DNA of 32,018 nt from Bacteroidota bacterium (GTDB taxonomy: Bacteria; Bacteroidota; Bacteroidia; Cytophagales; Cyclobacteriaceae): positions 1 through 32,018 of the forward strand of contig JAQCLE010000037.1 in the NCBI GenBank assembly GCA_027592755.1. Direction: 5' to 3'. Of the stretch, positions 17,224 through 26,538 are shown piece after piece. Each line of letters opens with the position of its first letter. Position 1 is the stretch's first letter. Under the pieces are notes generated by a model. The model ran no database searches, was not told where the DNA came from, and saw only the letters and a list, made by a program, of their open reading frames with translations. The position numbers and the translations under genes were made by a program.

Positions 17224-18844
17224 CATATTCGAATGGCAGATAAATTTGGAAATTACTGCCTTTTTTCGGTTCACTCTTAACCGTTATAGATCCGCCATGC
17301 GCTTCGACCATGCTTTTTACGTACGCAAGGCCCAGACCAAAACCTTTTACATCGTGAAGGTTACCAGTTGGTACTCTATAAAAGCGTTCAAAAATCTTTG
17401 TAGCCGCCTCTCTTGACATACCAATGCCTTTGTCAATAATGTTGATAAAAATTCCTTTAGCAGAACTTTGAGTACTAATTATGATCTCAGGTTTCTCCGG
17501 TGAATATTTATTGGCATTGTCGAGTAAGTTGTAAATAATATTTGTGAGATGCATCTCATCAGCCTTGACCAACTGGTATTCAGCCTTGAGTCTTTTGGTT
17601 ACCAGGCCTCCTCGTTTTTCAACCTGTAGATTAATATTTTCAAGCGCTTTTTCGATGATCTGGTGGACATTTACCTCGTCGATTTTCAATTTAAAATCTT
17701 TTCGTTCAAGGGCTGCCATCTGCAATACTTTTTCTACCTGAAGTCCTAACCTTTTATTTTCATCGGTAATGATCTTCAAGTAACGCTCCGTGAGACTTTT
17801 TGTCGTATTAATCTGCTCATCCTGCAGGGCTTCACAAGCCAGAGCCACAGTGGAAATTGGTGTTTTAAACTCATGAGTCATATTATTGATGAAGTCATTT
17901 TTGATTTCTGATATCTTCTTTTGACGTATTATAGTGAAGATGGCATAAGCAAAACACAAAACAATTATGATCAATAAAATTGCCGATGAAGCTAAGGTTA
18001 GCCAAACCTTACCTAGAAGAAAATTTCTTTGATCCGGAAAATAGATGTGCAGGTAGTTAGTGTCATTGAGGATGTCATTCGGGAAAAGGCTCCCTCTTAG
18101 TTCTGATGAGCGAATTGCCGTCGCCATTTGTTCATCAGAAACATATATCAAGCTGTCTTTAATTTGGTTATAAATTCCATAACCATAACCAATATCAATT
18201 CCTTCATTGATCAGCTCCAATCTTATTAGAGAATCCAGTTGATTTTGATCTATTCTATTTTCAATACTACGTTGTCCTGTTAGTAGTTCATGGATAACCA
18301 CATTTACCATTTCACTCTTCTTTGCAACTTTTTGCAGTTCACCGCGTAATTCCGCCAATTCCATCTTCACCGAATCTATATGTTTAGCCGCCGGCTTGAT
18401 TTCTTTATCCATGTCATTTTCCTTAAGCCGGGTATCCCTGTTTATGGTTGAATCTTCAAGATTAAAGGCTTCATGAAATTGATTGGTTTCGAAGTCATAG
18501 GTAAAATCGAGGAAAACCAGATTTTCGAGGGAATCTTCTGAACTATTGGAGATACTTATCACCCTTTTTTGAAAAGTGCTCTCAACAAGCTCGATGGAAT
18601 CTTTTTTAATTGTAGTGGCCGTCCTTAATTTAAAACGTGTATCAAGATTATCACTGACAACATGGAGCGCTTCCTGTTTCTCAAGTTTTAAGGATACATT
18701 ATTTATCGCTTCAATAATATCACGATTAAAACGCTGCTCATTGGCCATCAATACATTGGCAATCCAATAAACCTGAAAGGCAGTTAAACCCAGAAGTGAA
18801 AAACTCATGAGACCAATTACCCAACCTAAAGCATGTTTACTCAC
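17213..18844 (-). CDS. sensor histidine kinase, RprX-like
   Basis: A 543-residue membrane kinase. It has an N-terminal helix (residues 7-30), a periplasmic sensor region of about 250 residues rich in charged coiled-coil segments, a second helix (about 281-305) and a cytoplasmic kinase. The phospho-accepting His324 lies in NMTHEFKTPIST. The N box is NIIYNLLDNANKYS, the G1 box IIDKGIGMS, and the G2 region VKGFGLGLAYVKSMVEAHGG. All catalytic motifs are intact. It overlaps the response regulator gene (11 bases) and forms a two-component pair with it. The signal is unknown. It lies 68 bases downstream of the M42 peptidase gene on the same strand, and co-transcription is possible. Confidence 0.9.
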   Translation of the reverse strand: MSKHALGWVIGLMSFSLLGLTAFQVYWIANVLMANEQRFNRDIIEAINNVSLKLEKQEALHVVSDNLDTRFKLRTATTIKKDSIELVESTFQKRVISISNSSEDSLENLVFLDFTYDFETNQFHEAFNLEDSTINRDTRLKENDMDKEIKPAAKHIDSVKMELAELRGELQKVAKKSEMVNVVIHELLTGQRSIENRIDQNQLDSLIRLELINEGIDIGYGYGIYNQIKDSLIYVSDEQMATAIRSSELRGSLFPNDILNDTNYLHIYFPDQRNFLLGKVWLTLASSAILLIIIVLCFAYAIFTIIRQKKISEIKNDFINNMTHEFKTPISTVALACEALQDEQINTTKSLTERYLKIITDENKRLGLQVEKVLQMAALERKDFKLKIDEVNVHQIIEKALENINLQVEKRGGLVTKRLKAEYQLVKADEMHLTNIIYNLLDNANKYSPEKPEIIISTQSSAKGIFINIIDKGIGMSREAATKIFERFYRVPTGNLHDVKGFGLGLAYVKSMVEAHGGSITVKSEPKKGSNFQIYLPFEYGKI

Positions 18845-18912
18845 CGTACTAATTTACGCCATGAAATGCCTCCTTGTTGCCTTTTAACCAATTTTAACCG
18901 AGAATAGGCTCG

Positions 18913-19824
18913 CTACAGGTTCAAAAGAAGATATTGATATAGCTTAATCATACTTTCAATATCTCTTTTATGGACTATTTCATCAGGTGAATGGACATTG
19001 TCCTCGGGGGCTCCGATAAAGCACCAGTCAATCGGATAAGGCGAATGCTGTAATTCGCGGCCATCACTCGATCCTGATCCTTCAACCTCTAACTGGTAAT
19101 CCACACCAGATTCATTGGCCAGATCAATGATCTTTTTGACGAATGCTTGCCTGGGAATATTCCGGTCACGCATTGACACTACCACCCCCTTGCCATGAAG
19201 AATTCCATCCGTTATCCAGGTGATATCACAAACAAGAGCCTGAGAAATTTTAAGCTTTTTATAAATGTGCCTGATCAAAAATGGGACCGACCCCCCCCCA
19301 TGTTCTTCCCAGGTAGAAAAAACAATAAGACCGTTTTGGAGTGTTTTGGCCATCTTCAGGCTACAATATATTCCCAGTCTGTTATCGAGATAACAACTTT
19401 GTATATATTCATTCGACTCGCGGAAATTACATTTGAATACAAGGTCCGTTCCTCTTTGAATAGACCTGCCAAATTTGTAAAAAGTGTGCCCCTCATCGTC
19501 TACAGAGAGTTCGCACTCTATTGGTCCAAGATCATCCTGACCAACCAATTGATACCCGTTTTTGGCCTCAGGTCCACCAATTGGAATTAATTGATTCTCA
19601 TACCGCACCGTAAAACCAATCGAGTCCATATGAGCAAATACTGCTGTTTGTGGCTTTCCAAATTTAAGCATCAGACAGTCCTGAAATTCAGGGCCTTCAA
19701 TAACTTCCGGTTGAACAACCCAATTATTCTTTTCTTTTTTGACGTAGTCGAGAATGAACTCTTTCATCGCCAATTCGTTTCCTGATGTAGCGGAGATCTC
19801 ACAGAGTTGTTTGAGGAGTTTCAC
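18913..19824 (-). CDS. M42/M28-type metalloaminopeptidase
   Basis: A 303-residue cytoplasmic di-zinc aminopeptidase of the M42 kind (glutamyl aminopeptidase/deblocking peptidase group). The metal and catalytic residues are visible: His65 and Asp67 in AHMDSIGF, bridging Asp147 in YLDNRLG, Glu173-Glu174 in TWEEHGGG, Asp200 in CDITW and His278 in NVHSPDE. It is shorter than typical M42 enzymes (about 340-360), and the insert domain is reduced. The Gly178-Gly177-Gly176 codons beside the catalytic Glu pair are a run of nine C on the plus strand (19291-19299), an unusual homopolymer in this position. The gene starts 53 bases from a divergent membrane-protein gene. Confidence 0.85.
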   Translation of the reverse strand: MKLLKQLCEISATSGNELAMKEFILDYVKKEKNNWVVQPEVIEGPEFQDCLMLKFGKPQTAVFAHMDSIGFTVRYENQLIPIGGPEAKNGYQLVGQDDLGPIECELSVDDEGHTFYKFGRSIQRGTDLVFKCNFRESNEYIQSCYLDNRLGIYCSLKMAKTLQNGLIVFSTWEEHGGGSVPFLIRHIYKKLKISQALVCDITWITDGILHGKGVVVSMRDRNIPRQAFVKKIIDLANESGVDYQLEVEGSGSSDGRELQHSPYPIDWCFIGAPEDNVHSPDEIVHKRDIESMIKLYQYLLLNL

Positions 19825-19877
19825 AATAAGAAAGGTAATTTTAATTCAAATTAAAGAACCATAACTTTAGAAAAAGA

Positions 19878-20327
19878 ATGCTTGAAAGAATCAGTATATA
19901 TTTTTCAATCTTTATTTCCAGTGCGGTGAAATTCATCGCTGGTCCTACAATAGGTATGGCAACTGATTTGACTGTAGGAGAAACTGCACTTTTTACCGCT
20001 TTAGGCATGATGTTTTCGGTCATTGGATTAACATTTTTTGGAAGGTATATCCGATTTCTCTTTGCGCTTATTTGGAGCAAAAAAAGACGGGTTTTCTCAA
20101 AAAGAAATAGACGACTAGTATATATCTGGCAACAGTATGGTATCCAGGGGACGGCTTTCCTCACCCCATTGTTTCTTACTCCAATCGGTGGAGCCATCCT
20201 CGCTAATTCATTTAAAAGTCCTAGGATGAAGATTTTAAAATACATGGGCATCAGTGCTGTTCTTTGGGCAGTCGCATTATCGTGGGGTGTCAAACACCTA
20301 AGAGAGTTTTTGATTCTTTGGGTGTGA
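19878..20327 (+). CDS. polytopic membrane protein of unknown function
   Basis: The gene encodes 149 residues with three or four hydrophobic segments: about 5-25 (SIYFSIFISSAVKFIAG), 38-68 (ETALFTALGMMFSVIGLTFFG and beyond), 95-115 (GIQGTAFLTPLFLTPIGGAI) and 125-145 (LKYMGISAVLWAVALSWGV). A basic loop (SKKRRVFSKRNRR) lies in the middle, probably cytoplasmic. The FLTPLFLTPIGGA segment has the look of a conserved re-entrant motif in small uncharacterised Bacteroidota membrane proteins. A minus-strand frame spans the same bases but lacks such structure. The upstream TAACTTTA at 19862-19869 could be its -7 box, although it is very close to the start. The function is unknown. Confidence 0.7.
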   Translation: MLERISIYFSIFISSAVKFIAGPTIGMATDLTVGETALFTALGMMFSVIGLTFFGRYIRFLFALIWSKKRRVFSKRNRRLVYIWQQYGIQGTAFLTPLFLTPIGGAILANSFKSPRMKILKYMGISAVLWAVALSWGVKHLREFLILWV

Positions 20328-20386
20328 ACTCTTCTTTAAATTGAAAGCAATAACCACAGAACTAAATTAGTTGGCACCTATTAATC

Positions 20387-22513
20387 CTAGTTTACAGACT
20401 TGTCTGAGGTCTTTTCATTCTTGGGAGATCCATTCTTATTATCAGCTTTTGCGGTCTTGGTAGAGCCATTCTTGGCTACGGCCTTTGGTTTAACCTCTAC
20501 TTTTGATGATTTGCCTGGAGTCTTTGCTTCTTTTACAGTTTCCCCATCGGCTACGTCCTTCCCATTGGTGAAAGCCTGATAGGTTGTCTCCTTTTTGAAG
20601 GGTCGTTTACCGATTAATCTTTCGAGATCTCCCTGGTAGATTATTTCTTTGTCAAGTAATTCTTTTGCGAGTATTTCAAGTTCCCTTTTCTTCTGAGTAA
20701 GAAGCTTCTTGGTTCTTGCATAAGACTTCGCAATTAATAATCTTACCTCGCTATCAATTGTCTCAGCTGTAGTTTCAGAATAAGGTTTGGTGAAATTATA
20801 TTCGGATTGCTTTGAGTCATAGTATGAAATGTTCCCAATTTTATCGTTCATTCCATAAACAGTCACCATGCTATATGCAAGCTTGGTTATACGCTCGAGG
20901 TCGCTCAAAGCTCCTGTGGAGATTTTTCCAAAAATTATTTCTTCTGCTACTCTACCACCTAGCGTCATGCACATTTCATCATCCAGCTGCTCAGTTTGAT
21001 AAAGAAACTGCTCTTTTGGCAAGTATTGCGCATATCCCAAAGCGGCTGCACCTCTCGGCACTATACTTACTTTTACCAATGGATCAGCGTGTTCAAGGAA
21101 CCACCCCGCAACGGCGTGACCTGCTTCGTGATAGGCAACAATTCGCTTTTCCTCAGGGCTAATAATTTTATTTTTCTTCTCCAACCCTCCGATAACCCTG
21201 TCAATGGCATCCTGAAAATCCTGCATATCAACAGCATTCTTATCTTTTCTTGCTCCAATGAGGGCCGCCTCATTACAAACGTTGGCAATCTCGGCTCCGG
21301 CAAAACCCGGGGTTTGAGCTGAAAGTTTCTTTGCGTTAACATCTTTTGCCAACTTAAGTGGCTTAAGGTGTACTTTGAAAATCGCCTCGCGACCTACAAT
21401 ATCCGGTTTGTCAATACTGATCTGCCGATCAAATCGACCCGGCCTTAACAAAGCCGAATCGAGTACATCAGGTCTGTTAGTAGCAGCAAGAATGATTACA
21501 CCCGAATCGGTTGAAAAACCATCCATTTCTACCAGCAATGAGTTCAGTGTATTTTCTCTCTCATCATTTGAGCCTGGCATTTGTCCTCTGCCTCTTGACC
21601 TACCAATCGCGTCTATTTCATCAATAAAAACAATACACGGAGCCTTTTCTTTGGCTTGTTTAAATAAGTCCCGCACCCTGGCGGCACCCACACCAACAAA
21701 CATCTCAACAAAGTCAGAACCTGAAAGTGTGAAGAAAGGAACCGCAGCCTCCCCGGCAACAGCTTTAGCCAATAATGTTTTACCTGTTCCAGGAGGGCCA
21801 ACCAATAGTGCTCCTTTTGGGATTTTACCTCCAAGTTTTGTGAACTTATCCGGAGTTTTCAGGAAATCGACGATCTCCTTTATCTCCTCTTTCGCTTCAT
21901 CTAATCCGGCAGCGTCAGCAAAAGTGATTTTAACTTTGTTCTCGGCGTCAAATAATGCGGCCTTCGATTTCCCAATATTAAATATCTGTCCACCCGGACC
22001 ACCTGTTCCTGTCATTCGTCTCATCAGGAACCAAAAACCAAAGATTATTAGGAATAAAAATCCCCATTGAAACAGCCAGCTCGTAATGTCCCCGCGGTCG
22101 TCTATTTCATAATCAATGCGACTTGACGGGGATAATTTACTTTGTATATCTTTAAAATTTTCCGCAAAAACTTCAGGGCTAATTACTTTGAAACGATAGT
22201 GAGGTCCTTCCGAAATTGAAAAACTTAGGCGATCTTCAAGCTTGGCTTGATGCTTTGGTTTATTAGCCGCTTCGGGTGTTAGCGTAATCTCAACAAATTT
22301 CTGATTGGAAACGACCACCACTCTGGACACTTCGCCATCAACCATCATCTTTTCAAATTCCTTTGGTGAAATGGGAATTGTAGAAGTACTCTTATTAAAA
22401 AAAGTCACTCCAAAAATAAGTGCCAGCAAGCCGGTAATTACCCAAATTTGGTAATTCGGCTTTGGTGTACCTGACGGAAGGAGCCCTTTTTTCTTTATTG
22501 GTTTATCTGACAT
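20387..22513 (-). CDS. ftsH: ATP-dependent zinc metalloprotease FtsH
   Basis: A 708-residue membrane AAA protease that degrades misfolded and regulatory membrane proteins and some cytosolic proteins. It has two membrane helices (about 22-39 and 146-164) around a periplasmic domain, then the AAA module: Walker A GPPGTGKT (Lys245), Walker [12 protein letters not shown], pore loop [14 protein letters not shown] and second region of homology [19 protein letters not shown]. The zinc motif is HEAGH (His462, His466), with the third ligand in [10 protein letters not shown] (Asp538). The C-terminus (from about 645) is a Lys/Ala/Asn-rich low-complexity tail typical of this phylum. It follows RsfS by 58 bases in the same direction, a common pairing in Bacteroidota. 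Confidence 0.97.
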   Translation of the reverse strand: MSDKPIKKKGLLPSGTPKPNYQIWVITGLLALIFGVTFFNKSTSTIPISPKEFEKMMVDGEVSRVVVVSNQKFVEITLTPEAANKPKHQAKLEDRLSFSISEGPHYRFKVISPEVFAENFKDIQSKLSPSSRIDYEIDDRGDITSWLFQWGFLFLIIFGFWFLMRRMTGTGGPGGQIFNIGKSKAALFDAENKVKITFADAAGLDEAKEEIKEIVDFLKTPDKFTKLGGKIPKGALLVGPPGTGKTLLAKAVAGEAAVPFFTLSGSDFVEMFVGVGAARVRDLFKQAKEKAPCIVFIDEIDAIGRSRGRGQMPGSNDERENTLNSLLVEMDGFSTDSGVIILAATNRPDVLDSALLRPGRFDRQISIDKPDIVGREAIFKVHLKPLKLAKDVNAKKLSAQTPGFAGAEIANVCNEAALIGARKDKNAVDMQDFQDAIDRVIGGLEKKNKIISPEEKRIVAYHEAGHAVAGWFLEHADPLVKVSIVPRGAAALGYAQYLPKEQFLYQTEQLDDEMCMTLGGRVAEEIIFGKISTGALSDLERITKLAYSMVTVYGMNDKIGNISYYDSKQSEYNFTKPYSETTAETIDSEVRLLIAKSYARTKKLLTQKKRELEILAKELLDKEIIYQGDLERLIGKRPFKKETTYQAFTNGKDVADGETVKEAKTPGKSSKVEVKPKAVAKNGSTKTAKADNKNGSPKNEKTSDKSVN

Positions 22514-22571
22514 TCTAAATCACTATCAATTCTAAATTCTATAACGCTTCGAAAGCAATATGGTTAAACTA

Positions 22572-22955
22572 TCAATTCGCGAAGCTCTCCTCAACTTCTG
22601 TAATTTCAGCATCTCCCCACAAATCTTCTAATGAATAAAATTCCCGTTTACTTTTACTAAATACATGGGCCACTACGTCCACATAATCAACAAGAATCCA
22701 TTCCTTAATTTGTTTTCCTTCTTTTTGCCATGGATGTTCTCCTATTCCCTTATAAACTTCATCTTCCAGGGAATCTGCTATTGCTTCAATCTGGGTATCT
22801 GAGGATCCGGAGCAAACTATGAAATAATCAGCAATTGCATTTTTAACTTCTCTCAAGTCCAGCACCCTAATTTCCCAGGCTTTTTTCTCCAACATCCCCT
22901 TCACGACTAAGTCCTTTAGCTGAGATGACGGAATTGCTCCGTTTTTTTTGTGCAT
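22572..22955 (-). CDS. rsfS: ribosomal silencing factor RsfS
   Basis: A 127-residue protein of the RsfS/Iojap/YbeB family, which binds uL14 and keeps the 50S subunit from joining the 30S under starvation. The family pattern is complete: DLREVKNAIADYFIVCSGSSDTQIEAI, then GEHPWQKEGKQIKEWILVDYVDVVAHVF and REFYSLEDLWGDAE. An N-terminal extension of about 10 residues and a short acidic tail are present. It is upstream of ftsH and divergent from birA, with only 39 bases between the two starts. TAGTTTTG on the minus strand at 22977-22984 matches a -7 box but lies close to the start codon. Confidence 0.95.
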   Translation of the reverse strand: MHKKNGAIPSSQLKDLVVKGMLEKKAWEIRVLDLREVKNAIADYFIVCSGSSDTQIEAIADSLEDEVYKGIGEHPWQKEGKQIKEWILVDYVDVVAHVFSKSKREFYSLEDLWGDAEITEVEESFAN

Positions 22956-22994
22956 TTGCTAATATTACTTTACATGCAAAACTACTAAAAAACA

Positions 22995-23747
22995 TTGCAT
23001 AAAATCTTTGCCAATTCGCTATTCGTGGGGAAAATACTTAAAATCCTGCCACATTGTCACAGCACCAACCTGGTTGCGGCTGAAATGATCCAGCTCGGGA
23101 ATGTGGCAGAGGGTGCCCTTGTCTATACTGATAATCAATCAAACGGAAGGGGACAACGAGGAAATATTTGGGAGTCAGAACCCGGCATGAACTTAACTTT
23201 TTCATTGGTTCTTCGCCCAAATTTTATGGATATTAAAGATCAATTTAATCTCAATATTATGGCTTCTGTTGCTATTACCAGGATGCTAAAAAAAGAGATT
23301 AGCGGCGGAGTAACTGTTAAATGGCCTAATGATATTTATGTGAGAGATTTTAAAATTGCCGGAATTCTAATTGAGAATTCAGTCCGAAGTAGAAAAATTG
23401 AACATTCAATTGTCGGCATCGGACTCAATGTAAACCAACATAAATTTAAAACTCCAAAAGCAACGTCAATGAAGGAATTAACATTGAAGCATTATGATCT
23501 TCTGGAGGTATTGGAAAAAACAGCCATTCATCTTGAAAAAGCCTATCTGGATCTCAGGGACAGTCAATCGTTGATTAAGATGGAGTATTTAAATAACATG
23601 TATTGGATGGAGGAACCGCATTTATTCAAAGATTCAGAAGTTTTCATTGGAAGGATAAAAGGAATTGATCCTCAGGGTAAACTTTTAGTCCAAAGAGGTG
23701 ATCAGGAATTTGCATATGATATTAAAGAGGTTGAATTCCTGGAATAA
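22995..23747 (+). CDS. birA: biotin--[acetyl-CoA-carboxylase] ligase (class I BirA)
   Basis: A 250-residue enzyme that makes biotinyl-AMP and transfers biotin to the biotin carboxyl carrier protein. Motifs: the ligase signature SNGRGQRGNIW, the substrate lysine region VTVKWPNDIYV, GILIENSV and VGIGLNVNQ. There is no N-terminal helix-turn-helix, so it is the class I type and not a repressor. The start is taken as TTG at 22995, because the family begins KIFANSLFVGK followed by the HSTN motif; a GTG ten codons later is possible, and the first ATG is too late. It is divergent from rsfS-ftsH. Confidence 0.93.
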   Translation: MHKIFANSLFVGKILKILPHCHSTNLVAAEMIQLGNVAEGALVYTDNQSNGRGQRGNIWESEPGMNLTFSLVLRPNFMDIKDQFNLNIMASVAITRMLKKEISGGVTVKWPNDIYVRDFKIAGILIENSVRSRKIEHSIVGIGLNVNQHKFKTPKATSMKELTLKHYDLLEVLEKTAIHLEKAYLDLRDSQSLIKMEYLNNMYWMEEPHLFKDSEVFIGRIKGIDPQGKLLVQRGDQEFAYDIKEVEFLE

Positions 23748-23812
23748 TTTCACTCGAGAGATGCATATTCATTTTCAAAGCTTCAAAGAATTTTCGTACA
23801 CCATGGTTTTGT

Positions 23813-23820
23813 TACATTTG
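23813..23820 (+). promoter_or_regulatory. candidate -7 box of the outer-membrane-barrel gene
   Basis: TACATTTG matches TAnnTTTG fully and lies about 50 bases before the ATG at 23872. The -33 position holds only a poor TTTTC match, so the promoter is tentative. Confidence 0.4.
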
Positions 23821-23871
23821 CGAATTATTTTTCAAAAAGCGAAAATTCTTTCTGGTTACGACGGGGATTAA

Positions 23872-25320
23872 ATGGTACGCAGGGCGTTTGCTTTCAGCTT
23901 AATTTTATTTGTTCATACCATAAATTGCAAGGCACAAACGCCAGTAATTTACAAGGTGTTTACCCCGGCGGGTGATACGATATTGATCGACTCAATGCGG
24001 TCAGTTATAATAGACAACTTCTTTGTAACCGGAAATAAAAAAACACATGAAGGATATATTTTAAGAGAACTCAGTGTTAAAAAGGGTGAGAGTTTTCTAT
24101 TCAAAGACCTGCGTAAACTTCTGGATCGAGATGCTCAGAAAATCTTCAATCTTCGGATTTTCGAAGAGAGCCATACCAATGTCATTCTAAAAGAGAATGA
24201 TCTTGTCGATATTGAAGTGAAAGTCAGAGAACGGTGGTATTTATGGCCTATACCAATATTTCGAATAGCGGACAGAAACTTCAATGCATGGTGGAGTACC
24301 AGGGAGCGTGATCTTAGTCGTTTATTATACGGAGTTACGCTGGACCATTCAAATATTAGGGGAAGAGGAGAGCGCTTGCGGTTAACTGCCCAGTTTGGCT
24401 TCACCCGTAACTTCCAACTATTTTATTCAAAACCCTATATCGATAAGGAACGAAAGTATGGCTTCGCCGCACTTTTTGGTTTTACCGAATTCAAAAATCT
24501 TGCTTACCAATCGAGAAATGATGAATTTGATTTTTTGAGTATAGATAAGGGCTTGCTTCGAGAAGCCTATTCGGCCGCAGTAGCCTTTAACTATCGTCCC
24601 AATTTCTTCACCAGGCATGGCCTGAGTTTGGGGTATCTCCATAACAACATTGCTGATACAATCGCCGTGCTTAATCCGGAGTATCTGCTTGATGGTCGGA
24701 GGAAACAGCAAGCCTTTTGGGTAGGCTATTCTGTGATTTATGACAACCGTGACCTGGTATACTATCCATTAAAAGGAACATACTTTTCCTTTGTCCTGAA
24801 CCGAACCGGGATGGGCATTTACAATGATGTGGGTATTTGGTCAACTGAAGCACGCTTTACAAAACTGTTTGATCTTGGTAAAAACTTTTATTACGCTTCT
24901 CACTTCCAGGTAAATGCCAGTGCACCATTTCGTCAACCTTTTATCAATCAGCAACGTATGGGCTTCTTCGAAAATTTTGTGCGTGGGTATGAATTGTCTG
25001 TAGTAGAAGGACCCATTTGGTTGCTCAATCGAAATACCATAAGAAAACGCCTCTTCAAAGATGCTTTTCGAATAAGAAATTTCACCAAAATGGATCAGTT
25101 TGCTTCGCTGCCCCTTGGCCTCTACCTTGGTGCTTTCATAGATATAGGCTGGGCCGAAAAATACCCCAATACAGATTCAAGATTTAACAACACCTTGCTT
25201 CTAGGTACCGGTTTAGGACTTGACATTGTCACGTTTTACGACATCGTGATTAGGCTTGAATATTCCTACAACCTTGAAAAGGAGACCAATTTCTTTCTCA
25301 ACGTAAGGGCGGCAATTTAG
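23872..25320 (+). CDS. outer-membrane beta-barrel protein with POTRA (BamA/TamA-like)
   Basis: A 482-residue protein of the Omp85 type. It has a signal peptide (residues 1-21, ending CKAQ). One POTRA-like domain follows (about 45-125: IIDNFFVTGNKKTHEGYIL, FLFKDLRKLLDRDAQKIFN, NDLVDIEVKVRERW). A C-terminal beta-barrel of about 350 residues has alternating aromatic strands and ends FLNVRAAI. With a single POTRA it is much shorter than BamA (about 800 residues with five POTRAs), so it is more likely a lineage-specific TamA-like or surface-antigen protein than the main assembly factor. The Tyr/Phe-rich strands and the Asn/Arg loop RGYELSVVEG (similar in place to the loop-6 VRGY motif of Omp85 barrels) support the call. 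Confidence 0.85.
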   Translation: MVRRAFAFSLILFVHTINCKAQTPVIYKVFTPAGDTILIDSMRSVIIDNFFVTGNKKTHEGYILRELSVKKGESFLFKDLRKLLDRDAQKIFNLRIFEESHTNVILKENDLVDIEVKVRERWYLWPIPIFRIADRNFNAWWSTRERDLSRLLYGVTLDHSNIRGRGERLRLTAQFGFTRNFQLFYSKPYIDKERKYGFAALFGFTEFKNLAYQSRNDEFDFLSIDKGLLREAYSAAVAFNYRPNFFTRHGLSLGYLHNNIADTIAVLNPEYLLDGRRKQQAFWVGYSVIYDNRDLVYYPLKGTYFSFVLNRTGMGIYNDVGIWSTEARFTKLFDLGKNFYYASHFQVNASAPFRQPFINQQRMGFFENFVRGYELSVVEGPIWLLNRNTIRKRLFKDAFRIRNFTKMDQFASLPLGLYLGAFIDIGWAEKYPNTDSRFNNTLLLGTGLGLDIVTFYDIVIRLEYSYNLEKETNFFLNVRAAI

Positions 25321-25358
25321 GCTGGCTTTAACTTATGGCTCAGCAAAGAAGTACCGCA

Positions 25359-26537
25359 TCAGGCCTTCCCGAGTTGCTTATATACCCTGTGGGTAAGAAT
25401 ATCAGCCAGATAGAGATACACGGATAGGAAAAACACATTCAAGTGAATGTTGAAAAAGAAAAATGTTATGATGGAGCAAATCGAAAGGATCAGGAAGTAG
25501 TTCATGAAACCAACCAGTTGCTTTAGTAATTTGAAGTTTTCGTAGAGGTGTTGAATGCGCTTTTCAATGAAATCTCCCGGGTAGAAAACAAGGTAGGACA
25601 GAAAAAGAAAAAAAGTACCAACAAGGATAAAAAAACCGGCATTGACTTTGGTGTCTTTAGCCTCAAGACTGAGTAAAACATTCAGTAGGATCAATGGCCC
25701 GCTTGTGATCTCAAAGATCGTCTCATGAAAGTCGTTTTCCCTGAAGTCGCCAAGGATAACAATCTTTCCATCAATAAAAGCGGCGATGTCTTCGGGAGGC
25801 AGCAGCAGCAACTCACCTAGGTTAATGGGATTAAAGCCCAACTCAATGTCGTCAATGTCTTTTTGCAAGAGCCGGTAGTTTAGAATAAAATGATTGGGCG
25901 TCCATTGGTCACCAATTTTGACAAAGGTCCCTGCCGTTCTTATTGGAATCGGGTTGATCTTTTCGAATACTCTCAGTGGCGTCAATTTGATAGAATCTTG
26001 ATAAAAGAGCTGGTATTTGTACACTCCTTCAAAAATATTCATGGTCAGGTAGTCGGATAGACCGCGATCAACATTATCAAACAAAGGATAAAGCGGCATC
26101 AGGCTGTCATTGAGGTGATAGGACAATACGACATCATCCCGCAATTCCAATTCACCACGTAACAGGTCGTCATTCGGGGTTTCATCCCGGAAAAAAATAT
26201 CACAAATAATTTGCTTCGGCTTGGCCTCTTGTTCATTGATGATGGCAAAAAATTCGTACAATTTCAGCCGGTCGGTAATTACCTGGTTACCAACGGGAAA
26301 GCCGTACTCATCAAAACGATCGATCAGTTCCAGGTCATACGAAACATTAATTAGCGCAATGTCACTGGTAGCAGGTAATTCCCGGTTTTGAAGCTTGATG
26401 GCTGACGTTGCCCAAATGAGGAATTTTTCATCACCAGCCAACCAGGGTAGGCTCATGAACCAGAATGACAATAAAAAAAGTATCCCAACATTAAGGATAC
26501 ATGCAAAAACGATAAATATTTTAAACCTATTACTCAA
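25359..26537 (-). CDS. CHASE2-like membrane sensor protein without output domain
   Basis: A 392-residue membrane protein. An N-terminal helix (about 8-30) leads to a periplasmic domain of about 270 residues with CHASE2-like marks: DIALINVSYD, QIICDIFFRDE, FILNYRLL and, near its end, DGKIVILGDFRENDFHETIF followed by SGPLILLNVLLSL. Three more helices follow (about 301-320, 343-362, 363-381), then a short tail. CHASE2 domains are extracellular sensor modules normally joined to kinases or cyclases; here no kinase, cyclase or DNA-binding part follows. It is the last gene of the caspase operon, starting one base after the FecR-like gene ends, so its output may be through those partners. The CHASE2 call comes from motif order and topology and needs a profile search. 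Confidence 0.65.
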   Translation of the reverse strand: MSNRFKIFIVFACILNVGILFLLSFWFMSLPWLAGDEKFLIWATSAIKLQNRELPATSDIALINVSYDLELIDRFDEYGFPVGNQVITDRLKLYEFFAIINEQEAKPKQIICDIFFRDETPNDDLLRGELELRDDVVLSYHLNDSLMPLYPLFDNVDRGLSDYLTMNIFEGVYKYQLFYQDSIKLTPLRVFEKINPIPIRTAGTFVKIGDQWTPNHFILNYRLLQKDIDDIELGFNPINLGELLLLPPEDIAAFIDGKIVILGDFRENDFHETIFEITSGPLILLNVLLSLEAKDTKVNAGFFILVGTFFLFLSYLVFYPGDFIEKRIQHLYENFKLLKQLVGFMNYFLILSICSIITFFFFNIHLNVFFLSVYLYLADILTHRVYKQLGKA

Positions 26538-26538
26538 C

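Noticed and set aside
19841-20293. A 150-codon open frame on the minus strand opposite the membrane-protein gene
   Set aside because: Its translation is polar and patternless, while the plus-strand frame over the same bases has clear membrane helices and a normal start.
21375-22070. Long plus-strand frame (231 codons) within ftsH
   Set aside because: It is a shadow of the strongly conserved ftsH coding sequence.
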